In this document: positions 57,269-64,000 of the stretch, piece by piece | Layout of the letters: the number at the start of each line of letters is the position of its first letter | Numbering within the stretch: the stretch's first letter is position 1 | Assembly (NCBI RefSeq): GCF_007097365.1 | Contig: NZ_VJZR01000003.1 | Location: forward strand, 62,001 to 126,000 | Length of the DNA: 64,000 bases | DNA from: Flavobacterium franklandianum | Lineage (GTDB): Bacteria > Bacteroidota > Bacteroidia > Flavobacteriales > Flavobacteriaceae | Direction of reading: 5' to 3' | Made by a program: the position numbers and the translations under genes | The notes under the pieces: generated by a model | Databases searched by the model: none | The model's input: the letters and a program-made list of their open reading frames with translations, nothing else | Told to the model about the DNA's origin: nothing

Positions 57269-57829
57269 CTAAATTTTCTTAACATATTGAGTGATAATCA
57301 CTATAGTTTGACCATCAACACGACCTTCAATATATTCGGCGTTTTCGTGGTCTAGTCTAATGTTTCTTACGGCAGTTCCTTGTTTGGCCACCATACTCGA
57401 ACCTTTTACTTTTAAATCTTTGATTAAAACTACTGAATCTCCTGTAGAAAGAATCACTCCATTACTGTCTCTGTGGATGACTTTGTTTTCGTCTTCTTCA
57501 CCTTCGCCAGTGGCTTGGGCCCAAGCTAAAGTGTCTTCGTCAAGATACATTTGTTCTAACAATTCATTATTGCGTAAACGGCTCAACATTCGCCACGAAA
57601 CTACTTGTACCGGAATATGTTCGCTCCACATACTTTCGTTTAAACAACGCCAATGATTTTGGTCTTCATTTCCTGGATTTTCAATTTGGTCAATGCAAGT
57701 GGTACAAGCCAAAATACTTTCGTCTGCCCCTGCCTTTTTTGTTGGTAAAACTTGGTATACTTTTAGGTTTTCTGTTGCTGTACAAAGTTCACATTGAGAT
57801 CCACTACGTTTATTTAATGTTCTTTCCAT
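57269..57829 (-). CDS. PhnA-like zinc-ribbon protein
   Basis: 186-residue protein of the PhnA (YjdM) type. An N-terminal zinc ribbon has paired Cys motifs in SGSQCELCTATENLKVYQVLP and ESILACTTCIDQI. The C-terminal PhnA domain is VIHRDSNGVILSTGDSVVLIKDLKVKGSSMVAKQGTAVRNIRL. The name comes from phosphonate gene clusters, but this protein is not known to degrade phosphonates and no other phn gene is nearby. The frame opens at a TTG at 57844; the ATG at 57829 is preferred. A TTTG-N21-TACTTTCG promoter-like pair lies just upstream. Confidence 0.9.
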   Translation of the reverse strand: MERTLNKRSGSQCELCTATENLKVYQVLPTKKAGADESILACTTCIDQIENPGNEDQNHWRCLNESMWSEHIPVQVVSWRMLSRLRNNELLEQMYLDEDTLAWAQATGEGEEDENKVIHRDSNGVILSTGDSVVLIKDLKVKGSSMVAKQGTAVRNIRLDHENAEYIEGRVDGQTIVIITQYVKKI

Positions 57830-57897
57830 ATCTAGTATTGTCAATTTTTTGCGAAAGTAGGGCTAAAAAAAGTTTTTTTCCAAATTTATATGGAATA

Positions 57898-58356
57898 CTA
57901 TTTTTTTACTCTCACCGCAACAGGAACCAATAATTCATATTCGCCTCCATTACGGATTACGTCTCTCACTATACTGGAGCTGATATAAGAAGTTTTTGCT
58001 GCGGTTAATAAAAACACGGTTTCAATTTTTGACATCCTTCTATTAGTGTGGGCAATGGCTTTTTCAAACTCAAAATCGGCTGGGTTTCGTAAACCACGAA
58101 GAATAAAATTGGCATTTATTTTTTTGCATAAGTCAATGGTCAAACCCTCATAAGTGATGATGGAAACTTTGGGTTCGTTTTTGAATGTTTCTTCGAGGAA
58201 TTGTTTTCTTTCCTCGAGTGAAAACATATATTTTTTCTCGGCATTGACGCCAATGGCAATTACAATTTCGTCAAATAGAGTAATTCCTCTTCTGATAATA
58301 TCTTCGTGACCTAAGGTAATCGGGTCAAACGATCCCGGAAAAATGGCTTTTCTCAT
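57898..58356 (-). CDS. coaD: Pantetheine-phosphate adenylyltransferase
   Basis: Penultimate step of coenzyme A synthesis, joining AMP to 4'-phosphopantetheine. The 152-residue protein has the nucleotidyltransferase motif AIFPGSFDPITLGHEDIIRR (TxGH at residues about 15-18), LRGLRNPADFEFEKAIAHTNR and the C-terminal SYISSSIVRDVIRNGG (the ISSS-xx-R motif). Complete. It lies one base after the TMEM175 gene on the same strand. Confidence 0.97.
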   Translation of the reverse strand: MRKAIFPGSFDPITLGHEDIIRRGITLFDEIVIAIGVNAEKKYMFSLEERKQFLEETFKNEPKVSIITYEGLTIDLCKKINANFILRGLRNPADFEFEKAIAHTNRRMSKIETVFLLTAAKTSYISSSIVRDVIRNGGEYELLVPVAVRVKK

Positions 58357-58357
58357 T

Positions 58358-58936
58358 TTAATTTTTATTTATTTGTTTTTCAATTCTCGAATCTGGAATC
58401 ACCCAAATCAGAGCAACTGCAATGTAAAGTAATCCAGAAATCCAAGGCGAAACAAATGCTAATGGAATTGCTGAAATATAACACGCTAACGATATTTTAC
58501 CTTTTTTATCATTTTCAACCGCTTTGTATAAGGTAGAATCTTTGTCTTCGAGTTTTATAATTTTATTTTGAAGTAACGTATAAGAAATAGCACACATCAG
58601 CAATAAATATCCATAAACACACATTGGAACTGCTGCAAAATTTTGTGAACCTATCCAACTAGTAGCAAAAGGAATCAGTGACAACCAAAAAAGTAAAAAG
58701 AGATTGCTCCACAAAATAGAACCACTCACTTTTTTGACCACTTGAAACATTTGATGATGGTTGTTCCAATAAATCCCAACATAAACAAAACTCAAAACAA
58801 AACTCAAAACGACAGGAATTAGCGGTTTCAAAGATTCGAAACTATTGTCTTCGGGGACTTTTATTTCCAAAATCATTATGGTGATAATAATGGCTAAAAC
58901 GCCGTCGCTAAAGGCTTCGAGTCTGTTTTTGTTCAT
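58358..58936 (-). CDS. TMEM175-like potassium channel family protein
   Basis: 192-residue membrane protein of the DUF1211/TMEM175 family, which forms potassium-conducting tetramers. The signature is RLEAFSDGVLAIIITIMILE at residues about 5-24, with the conserved FSD motif that lines the selectivity region. Six hydrophobic helices follow, with GIYWNNHHQMF and PFATSWIG between them. Adjacent to coaD and ddl, as in other Flavobacteria. Confidence 0.9.
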   Translation of the reverse strand: MNKNRLEAFSDGVLAIIITIMILEIKVPEDNSFESLKPLIPVVLSFVLSFVYVGIYWNNHHQMFQVVKKVSGSILWSNLFLLFWLSLIPFATSWIGSQNFAAVPMCVYGYLLLMCAISYTLLQNKIIKLEDKDSTLYKAVENDKKGKISLACYISAIPLAFVSPWISGLLYIAVALIWVIPDSRIEKQINKN

Positions 58937-58971
58937 AGTTTTAATTTTTAATTCCTAGTAAGGCTAGTTCT

Positions 58972-59043
58972 TTTTTGCCACAGATTCACAGATTTTTTTA
59001 CAAATTAATCCGAAAAAATCAGTGAATCTGTGGCGAAAAAATT
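58972..59043. repeat. GCCACAGATTCACAG palindromic element
   Basis: TTTTTTGCCACAGATTCAC, AGATTTTTT, a short centre, AAAAAATC and GTGAATCTGTGGC form a long inverted repeat of about 65 bases between ddl and the TMEM175 gene. It could act as a transcription terminator for ddl. A related half element, GGCCACAGATGACACGGATT, lies at 61919-61938. Confidence 0.8.
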
Positions 59044-60013
59044 AAGCTAATGCCAATTCAATAGCATTGCTAAACAAATCCTCTAATGAAATTCCTGCAG
59101 CTTTGGCTTGTTGTGGAATCAAACTTTCAGTGGTGAGACCTGGAATGGTGTTCATTTCGAGCATATAAGGTTCGCCATCCACAAAAATGAATTCACTTCT
59201 CGAGAAACCTTTCATTTTCAAAACTTCGTAGGCACGTTTCGCCACTTCACTTACTTTTTGAGTCATTTCTTCGGAGATTCTGGCAGGCGTAATTTCCTGT
59301 GATTTTCCTTGGTATTTGGCCTCATAATCGAAGAAATCATTCTCTGAAACTATTTCGGTTATGGGTAAAACGATTATTTCTCCTTGATAATTAATAACTC
59401 CAACAGAAACTTCGGTGCCGTCCAAGAAACTTTCGATGATGATTTCGTTGTCTTCTTGGTAAGCTACTTCGATAGCGATTGGCAATTCGGCTTCGGATTT
59501 TACTTTTGAAATTCCAAAACTAGAACCCGATTTGTTGGGTTTCACAAAACAAGGTAAACCAACCTTTTTAGCGATTTCGGCAGTATCAATGTGTTCCCCT
59601 TTGTTTAAATAATATGAAATCGCGGTTTTAATTCCGTACGGTTTTAAGACCGAAAGCATATCACGTTTGTTGAATGTCAATGCGGATTGGTAATAATCGC
59701 AGGAAGATTGGGGCATTCCTATTAATTCGAAATAGGCTTGCATCAAACCGTCTTCGCCCGGAGTTCCGTGAATAGCATTGAAAACACAGTCGAAAGTGAT
59801 TTTTGTTCCATTAACAGTAGTCGAAAAATCGTTTTTATCGATAGGGAATTCAACATCTTTGTCGTCAACATACACCCATTTTTCCTTGAAAATATGGATT
59901 CGAAATCCGTTGTATTTTGTTTTGTCAAGAAATTGATAGACAACGTTTCCGCTGATTAAGGATATTTTGTATTCACTTGAATATCCGCCCATTATGATGG
60001 CAATGTTTTTCAT
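59042..60013 (-). CDS. ddl: D-alanine--D-alanine ligase
   Basis: ATP-grasp enzyme of cell wall synthesis, 323 residues. N-terminal IAIIMGGYSSEYKISLISGN, NAIHGTPGEDGLMQAYFEL, PCFVKPNKSGSSFGISKVK (ATP-binding) and the metal site EMNTIPGLTTESLIPQQAK near the C-terminus are all present. TYPEE variants of VanA-type ligases cannot be excluded by eye, but no van genes are nearby. Same strand as coaD; divergent from the PASTA gene. Confidence 0.96.
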   Translation of the reverse strand: MKNIAIIMGGYSSEYKISLISGNVVYQFLDKTKYNGFRIHIFKEKWVYVDDKDVEFPIDKNDFSTTVNGTKITFDCVFNAIHGTPGEDGLMQAYFELIGMPQSSCDYYQSALTFNKRDMLSVLKPYGIKTAISYYLNKGEHIDTAEIAKKVGLPCFVKPNKSGSSFGISKVKSEAELPIAIEVAYQEDNEIIIESFLDGTEVSVGVINYQGEIIVLPITEIVSENDFFDYEAKYQGKSQEITPARISEEMTQKVSEVAKRAYEVLKMKGFSRSEFIFVDGEPYMLEMNTIPGLTTESLIPQQAKAAGISLEDLFSNAIELALA

Positions 60014-60072
60014 ATTTTGAGGTCTTGGGTTCTAGATTTTTTGTAAAATAATTGTTGATGTTAAGGGGATGT

Positions 60073-60155
60073 CCTAGCCCAGATAGTAGTGGAAATCCTT
60101 TTGTGCCGGTGTTCGGCACGAAAGATTACAACGGATAGCGGGAAATAGCTCCTTC
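60073..60155 (+). repeat. Dispersed CCTAGCCC...TAGCTCCT element, copy 2
   Basis: CCTAGCCCAGATAGTAGTGG, AAATCCTT, an internal GTGCCG/CGGCAC hairpin, then AAAGATTACAACGGATAGCG and ATAGCTCC. Shares its beginning and end with the element upstream of trmD (6051-6200). It is followed at once by CTTTGACTGCGCTCAGGATG, another dispersed repeat. Located upstream of the PASTA gene. Confidence 0.55.
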
Positions 60156-60256
60156 CTTTGACTGCGCTCAGGATGACACCAAAATATCATTAAACAAAAT
60201 TAGAATTTTTTTTCAAACGAAATAGGTTTATCTTTGTGACTTATAAAAATAAATTT

Positions 60257-60871
60257 ATGAGTTTAGGTAAATATCTTAGCAGTCGCGTGTTTTTCGGACA
60301 AGTAGCAGTCGCTCTTGTGATTCTTGCTGTTTTAACCTATTTGTTTATGCATTGGTTGACTTTTACCACCGATCACGGTCACGAAATCACAGTACCCAAT
60401 TTAGCCAAATTGACCGAGGAGCAAGTGGAACAAAAACTAGACGAGTTGGATTTGGACTATGTGCTTTTGGACAGTGTGGATTACAATAGTGATTTTCCAA
60501 AATACAGCGTGGTGGAGCAAGATCCGTTGCCGGGAGCGAAAGTAAAAGAAGGTAGAAAAGTATATATAAAAATCAATGCTTCGGGTTTTTCGTCTGTTCG
60601 GATTCCTGATTTGATTGATAAAACCTATCGTGAAGCCTTACCAACATTGAAGGCTTTGGGTCTTGAAGAAGGAACGATTACGTATATTCCGAATCTTGGA
60701 AAAGATATGGTACTCGAAATGCGTTTCAAAGGAAGAAACGTAAAAGCAGGCGACCGCGTTTTGAAAGCATCTAAAATTGATTTGGTTTTAGGCGATGGCA
60801 AGGAAAGTTATGTAGAAGAAGTGGATAGTACCGCCACACCAAATGCCGAAATACCAGTAAATGAACAATAA
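60257..60871 (+). CDS. PASTA domain-containing membrane protein
   Basis: 204-residue protein: one membrane helix (VFFGQVAVALVILAVLTYLF, residues about 10-29), then two extracytoplasmic PASTA domains (HEITVPNLAKLTEEQVEQKL and SVRIPDLIDKTYREALPTLK) and a short acidic tail. PASTA modules bind muropeptides or penicillin-like compounds in wall-related kinases and PBPs; here no kinase or transpeptidase is attached. The upstream GTG (60236) is less likely than the ATG at 60257. It overlaps rluD by eleven bases, so both are cotranslated; ddl is divergent. Confidence 0.9.
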   Translation: MSLGKYLSSRVFFGQVAVALVILAVLTYLFMHWLTFTTDHGHEITVPNLAKLTEEQVEQKLDELDLDYVLLDSVDYNSDFPKYSVVEQDPLPGAKVKEGRKVYIKINASGFSSVRIPDLIDKTYREALPTLKALGLEEGTITYIPNLGKDMVLEMRFKGRNVKAGDRVLKASKIDLVLGDGKESYVEEVDSTATPNAEIPVNEQ

Positions 60872-61904
60872 TATTGAACCTACAGAAGATTTAGAAGACG
60901 AATTATTCGAACATTATAGATTTGACGTTCCCAAAGGGCAATTGCTCTTGAGAATCGACAAATATTTGATGAATATGATTCCGAATGCAACCCGAAATAA
61001 AATTCAGAATGCTGCCACAGGCGGTGATATTTATGTGAATGATATTCCCGTAAAATCGAATTATAAAGTAAAACCTTTGGACGTAATACGCATTATGTTG
61101 TCGCATCCACCGTTTGAAAACAGAGTTGATCCAGAAGATATTCCGCTTGATATTGTTTATGAAGACGATGCGCTTTTACTTGTGAATAAACCGCCTAATT
61201 TTGTGGTTCATCCCGGTCACGGCAATTATACAGGCACTTTGGTGAATGCTTTGGCTTTTCATTTTGAGAATTTGCCAATGAACAGCAGCGAACGTCCCGG
61301 ATTGGTGCATCGAATTGACAAAGACACTTCGGGACTTTTGGTGATTGCCAAAACCGAAGCAGCAATGACACATCTCGCCAAGCAATTTGAAGCCAAAACT
61401 ACCGAAAGAGAATACCTTGCGCTAGTTTGGGGAAATGTCGTTGCCGATGAAGGAACAATTGAAGGCAACATTGCCCGACACGTAAAAGACCGTATGCAAA
61501 TGTCGGTTTTTGCGGATCCCGAAATTGGGAAACCTGCCGTGACACATTACAAAGTGTTGGAACGTTTTGGTTATGTGACTTTGGTTTCTTGTAATCTTGA
61601 AACGGGAAGAACACACCAAATTCGGGTGCATATGAAACACATTGGACATCCTATTTTTAACGACGAACGATATGGCGGTCATCTAATTTTGAAAGGAACT
61701 ACGTTTACCAAATACAAACAATTTATAGAAAATTGTTTCAAGGCTTTGCCACGTCAAGCTTTGCATGCTAAAACACTGGGATTTATTCATCCTACAACTA
61801 GTGAATATATGCGTTTTGATACCGAATTGCCACAAGATTTTCAGGATTGTATTGAAAAATGGAGGGGCTATTCGAAAACGCACGCTAACGAGGAAGAAGA
61901 GTAA
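60861..61904 (+). CDS. rluD: 23S rRNA pseudouridine synthase, RluD type
   Basis: 347 residues. An S4-like N-terminal domain (GQLLLRIDKYLMNMIPNATR, residues about 22-41) is followed by the catalytic RluA-family domain with HRIDKDTSGLLVIAKT (catalytic Asp in RIDKDTSG, near residue 155) and TGRTHQIRVHMKHIGHPI. Modification of 23S rRNA helix 69 is the family role; RluC or RluD specificity cannot be read. It overlaps the PASTA gene by eleven bases and ends in a strong terminator. Confidence 0.94.
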   Translation: MNNNIEPTEDLEDELFEHYRFDVPKGQLLLRIDKYLMNMIPNATRNKIQNAATGGDIYVNDIPVKSNYKVKPLDVIRIMLSHPPFENRVDPEDIPLDIVYEDDALLLVNKPPNFVVHPGHGNYTGTLVNALAFHFENLPMNSSERPGLVHRIDKDTSGLLVIAKTEAAMTHLAKQFEAKTTEREYLALVWGNVVADEGTIEGNIARHVKDRMQMSVFADPEIGKPAVTHYKVLERFGYVTLVSCNLETGRTHQIRVHMKHIGHPIFNDERYGGHLILKGTTFTKYKQFIENCFKALPRQALHAKTLGFIHPTTSEYMRFDTELPQDFQDCIEKWRGYSKTHANEEEE

Positions 61905-61980
61905 AGATTTAGGTTTTAGGCCACAGATGACACGGATTTTGACGGATAAAAACGGATTTTATTTGTTTTTATGATAAATG

Positions 61981-62017
61981 AAAAGCCCTCTTGAATAATT
62001 ATCGAGAGGGCTTTTTT
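61981..62017 (+). terminator. Terminator after rluD
   Basis: AAAAGCCCTC and GAGAGGGCTTTT pair around TTGAATAATTATC and run into T residues. Confidence 0.88.
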
Positions 62018-62077
62018 GTAGTTTGTCTATAGTTAGATATTGTTTTGACAAATAATTTAGCTTTTTTATATTGGTTT

Positions 62078-62368
62078 TTAATCAATTTCATTATCATCCC
62101 AAAGGATAATTTTGTTGAAGTAATACTGTAGAAAAATAATAATTGGTGAGAAAAAAATTGGAAAAATAACTAAGGGAAAATGGCATTTTATTTTATTGCT
62201 TTCTGCTTGAAAATAGGAATTTATCCAATCAAATAATATGGAATAAATCAATGCAGCTATTATGGTAAAAACATAAGTTAGTCCTCTGTGTGAATAATCG
62301 CCTTTAAATAGGTGTGCCATTAAATAAGGAATAAAAAAGAAAGGTAGAAAAGTTAAAATTACGGACAT
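62078..62368 (-). CDS. Small multi-span membrane protein, hypothetical
   Basis: 96 residues with three hydrophobic segments (about 3-20, 33-50 and 66-85). Polar loops include FKGDYSHRGLTYVF and FQAESNKIKCHF. No family recognised. The start ATG at 62368 and a convergent arrangement with the rluD terminator support a real gene, but it is small. Confidence 0.55.
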   Translation of the reverse strand: MSVILTFLPFFFIPYLMAHLFKGDYSHRGLTYVFTIIAALIYSILFDWINSYFQAESNKIKCHFPLVIFPIFFSPIIIFLQYYFNKIILWDDNEID

Positions 62369-62440
62369 ATTTCAAATATTTGCTGAAGTTGTTACTAGCT
62401 TTTTTCTCTCCCAAATATACCAAAATAAACAAAACACAAC

Positions 62441-62890
62441 TTACAACTCCTTCTCAAAACAAACACTATTTTCCACCCCTTCATATTTCCCAAAATTTGT
62501 AATTATGTGGTACTGATTCTTTTTATAAAGAGCAATGGCTTCGGGTTGGTTTTTGCCAGTTTCTAAAACGCATTTTTTGATGCCTAGTTCCTTGCACCAA
62601 ATTTCTAAAGCTGTCAAAATTGTGGAGGCAATTCCTTGTCCGCGTTTGTGTAGCGGCACGAACATTCGTTTTACTTCCATAGTGTCTTCTGAAAAGGCTC
62701 TTAGCGCGCCACAACCAATAGGTTCGTCTTGGTCATACCCCACAATCACATAGTTTAAGGTGTTGGTTTTGTTTAAAGTCGCATAAAACAAATGTTCTTC
62801 GCCGTCGCGTTCCTGTAATTCAAGGTCCAATAATTTTACCAATTCTTGAAAATTTGAATCGTCAGAAGTTGTTCTTTTAATAGTAATCAT
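62441..62890 (-). CDS. GNAT family N-acetyltransferase
   Basis: 149-residue acetyl-CoA-dependent acetyltransferase. The CoA-pyrophosphate motif is in MFVPLHKRGQGIASTILTALE (R/Q-x-x-G-x-G/A, residues about 77-97). The strand order VIVGYDQDEPIGCGALRAF and KCVLETGKNQPEAIALYKKN is typical. The substrate is unknown. Single gene on the minus strand. Confidence 0.9.
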   Translation of the reverse strand: MITIKRTTSDDSNFQELVKLLDLELQERDGEEHLFYATLNKTNTLNYVIVGYDQDEPIGCGALRAFSEDTMEVKRMFVPLHKRGQGIASTILTALEIWCKELGIKKCVLETGKNQPEAIALYKKNQYHIITNFGKYEGVENSVCFEKEL

Positions 62891-63257
62891 AGTGTCGATT
62901 TGATATTTTTCGTTTGATTGAATGGTATTTGATTGCTAAATTAATAGTTTTTAATGTATCCATAAAACCAAATCTCAATAACTCAATCATTTTCGTTGAT
63001 AAAATTATTCGAAAACGCATATTTAGGACGAGGAATAGTTGTTGGTATTGCGTTAGAAATTGGTCACGAATTTTATCAGCTTTTCATTGTTTAGTCTTAT
63101 TATTTGTTCTGATTTCTAAGTCAAATTCGTTTAAAAAAGACATTTAACAATTTTAATGCTTGTGACCTGATATAAATCATTTTTATGAGCTTTATTTTTT
63201 AATACATTTACCTTCGAATTTAGCACTTAAACATTAAAATTAATTTAAAAATATAGA
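62891..63257. other. Gene-free stretch before pfkA with a possible coding remnant
   Basis: No intact gene. One frame without a start codon reads FENAYLGRGIVVGIALEIGH followed by EFYQLFIV and a stop near 63092; its protein-like character suggests a short decayed remnant. A different frame in the same bases (62914-63147) is longer but has no credible composition. The pfkA leader follows. Confidence 0.4.
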
Positions 63258-64000
63258 ATGAAAAGAGTATTAGTTGCCACAGGTGGTGGAGATTGCCCCG
63301 GATTAAATGCCGTTATTAGAGCAATTGTAAAAAGAGCCGCACAAGAAACAGATTGGGAAGTTATAGGAAGCATTCAATCCTTTGATGGTATTCTTCGTGA
63401 ACCAACCGAAATAATGATATTAGATGAAAAAACCGTTGCGGGTATTCACGTAGATGGAGGAACTATCATTGGCACAACCAATAAAGGAGGCCCTTTTGCT
63501 TGGCCTATAAAAAACCAAGACGGAACTTGGGGTTCTGTGGATCGTTCAGAAGAAATGATTCGCAAATTACAACATTTAGGAGTTGAAGCCGTAATAAGTA
63601 TTGGAGGCGATGGCTCTCAAAGAATTTCACAGCAACTTTTTGAAAAAGGATTGAATATCATTGGTGTCCCAAAAACCATTGACAATGATTTATCGGCCAC
63701 CGATTTTACTTTCGGATTTCAAACTGCAGTTCACACTGCAACCGAAGCTGTAGATAAATTAGTTACTACAGCAGCAAGTCACAATCGTGTTTTGGTTCTC
63801 GAAGTTATGGGAAGAAATGCGGGTTGGATTGCCTTGAATGCTGCCATTGCAGGTGGAGCAGAAGTATGTCTGATTCCAGAAATCCCTTATGATATTGAGG
63901 TTGTTGCCAAAAAATTGCAAAGCCGATACAACAGTCGAGGAAAAGGAAATGCCATTGTAGTTATTGCCGAAGGAGCTATGCCCAAAGGCGGAACTCTGTT
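63258..64000 (+). CDS. pfkA: 6-phosphofructokinase, partial (3' end beyond window)
   Basis: Phosphorylates fructose 6-phosphate in glycolysis. From the ATG at 63258: RVLVATGGGDCPGLNAVIRA at the phosphate-donor site, ISIGGDGSQRIS (the GGDGS loop), GVPKTIDNDLSATDFTFGFQ (catalytic Asp in TIDND) and MGRNAGWIALNAAIAGGAEV. The loop has Gly where PPi-dependent enzymes have Asp (GGDD), but Lys instead of Gly precedes TIDND (PKTIDND). That mix occurs in group III ATP-dependent PFKs such as those of actinomycetes. The gene continues past the right edge. Confidence 0.93.
   Translation, partial: MKRVLVATGGGDCPGLNAVIRAIVKRAAQETDWEVIGSIQSFDGILREPTEIMILDEKTVAGIHVDGGTIIGTTNKGGPFAWPIKNQDGTWGSVDRSEEMIRKLQHLGVEAVISIGGDGSQRISQQLFEKGLNIIGVPKTIDNDLSATDFTFGFQTAVHTATEAVDKLVTTAASHNRVLVLEVMGRNAGWIALNAAIAGGAEVCLIPEIPYDIEVVAKKLQSRYNSRGKGNAIVVIAEGAMPKGGTL

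Noticed and set aside
62914..63147. 77-codon open frame before pfkA
   Set aside because: Cys/Trp/Arg-rich composition and lack of family; another frame over the same bases looks more protein-like.

Overview
The window is chromosomal DNA from a member of the Bacteroidota, almost certainly a Flavobacterium or close relative. Evidence: AT-rich sequence, Bacteroidota-type promoters (TTTG, about 19 bases, TAnnTTTG), few Shine-Dalgarno sites, and typical families and gene orders (TonB receptor plus DUF4249 lipoprotein; OstA-like protein near a class III aminotransferase and a TPR protein; coaD-TMEM175-ddl-PASTA-rluD; long NusB; DUF3276/PUR protein; monomeric isocitrate dehydrogenase). No rRNA, tRNA, CRISPR array, transposase or integrase gene was seen.

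Layout. 1-3.0 kb: 3' truncated PBP4-type dacB, an exported esterase, a TerB-like protein and a lipocalin lipoprotein. 3.1-5.96 kb: an accessory island with two genes, an FRG-domain protein and a TIGR04141/DUF6119-like protein, each enclosed by inverted copies of a short TTAGTGGC repeat. This is the most likely undescribed system here. 6-18 kb: housekeeping genes (trmD, rplS, icd, TonB receptor/DUF4249, thiamine pyrophosphokinase, rlmF, uvrB), with a 264-bp tandem duplication at the rlmF 3' end. 18.2-24.5 kb: two paralogous CHASE-PAS histidine kinase plus receiver modules in tandem. 24.7-35.7 kb: hemG, a frameshifted transglutaminase-like gene, pepT, a lysine-rich protein, yajC, nusB, an ABC exporter, DUF3276, a sulfurtransferase, csaA, a cyclophilin-FKBP fusion, a cupin and a beta-hydroxyacid dehydrogenase. 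35.7-47.1 kb: a gene-poor stretch, a frameshifted outer-membrane protein gene, aroE, a TPR protein, an aminotransferase, an OstA-like protein and two exported GH13 enzymes. 47.1-57.8 kb: lipoprotein superoxide dismutase, a tight membrane-biogenesis run (rsfS, ftsH, LUD, cdsA, psd, ACBP), birA, an SRPBCC protein, divergent pyrE/NUDIX, a DbpA-like helicase and a PhnA-like protein. 57.9-64 kb: coaD, TMEM175, ddl, PASTA protein, rluD, a small membrane protein, a GNAT acetyltransferase and 5' truncated-window pfkA (its 3' end lies outside).

Intergenic regions are rich in short dispersed repeats: a 125-129 bp MITE-like palindromic element (two copies), a CCTAGCCC...TAGCTCCT element upstream of trmD and the PASTA gene, GCCACAGATTCACAG palindromes, and degenerate GCAGAT/CTGAAAT tandem tracts. 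Many start codons were moved from upstream TTG/GTG codons to internal ATGs, as explained in the entries.
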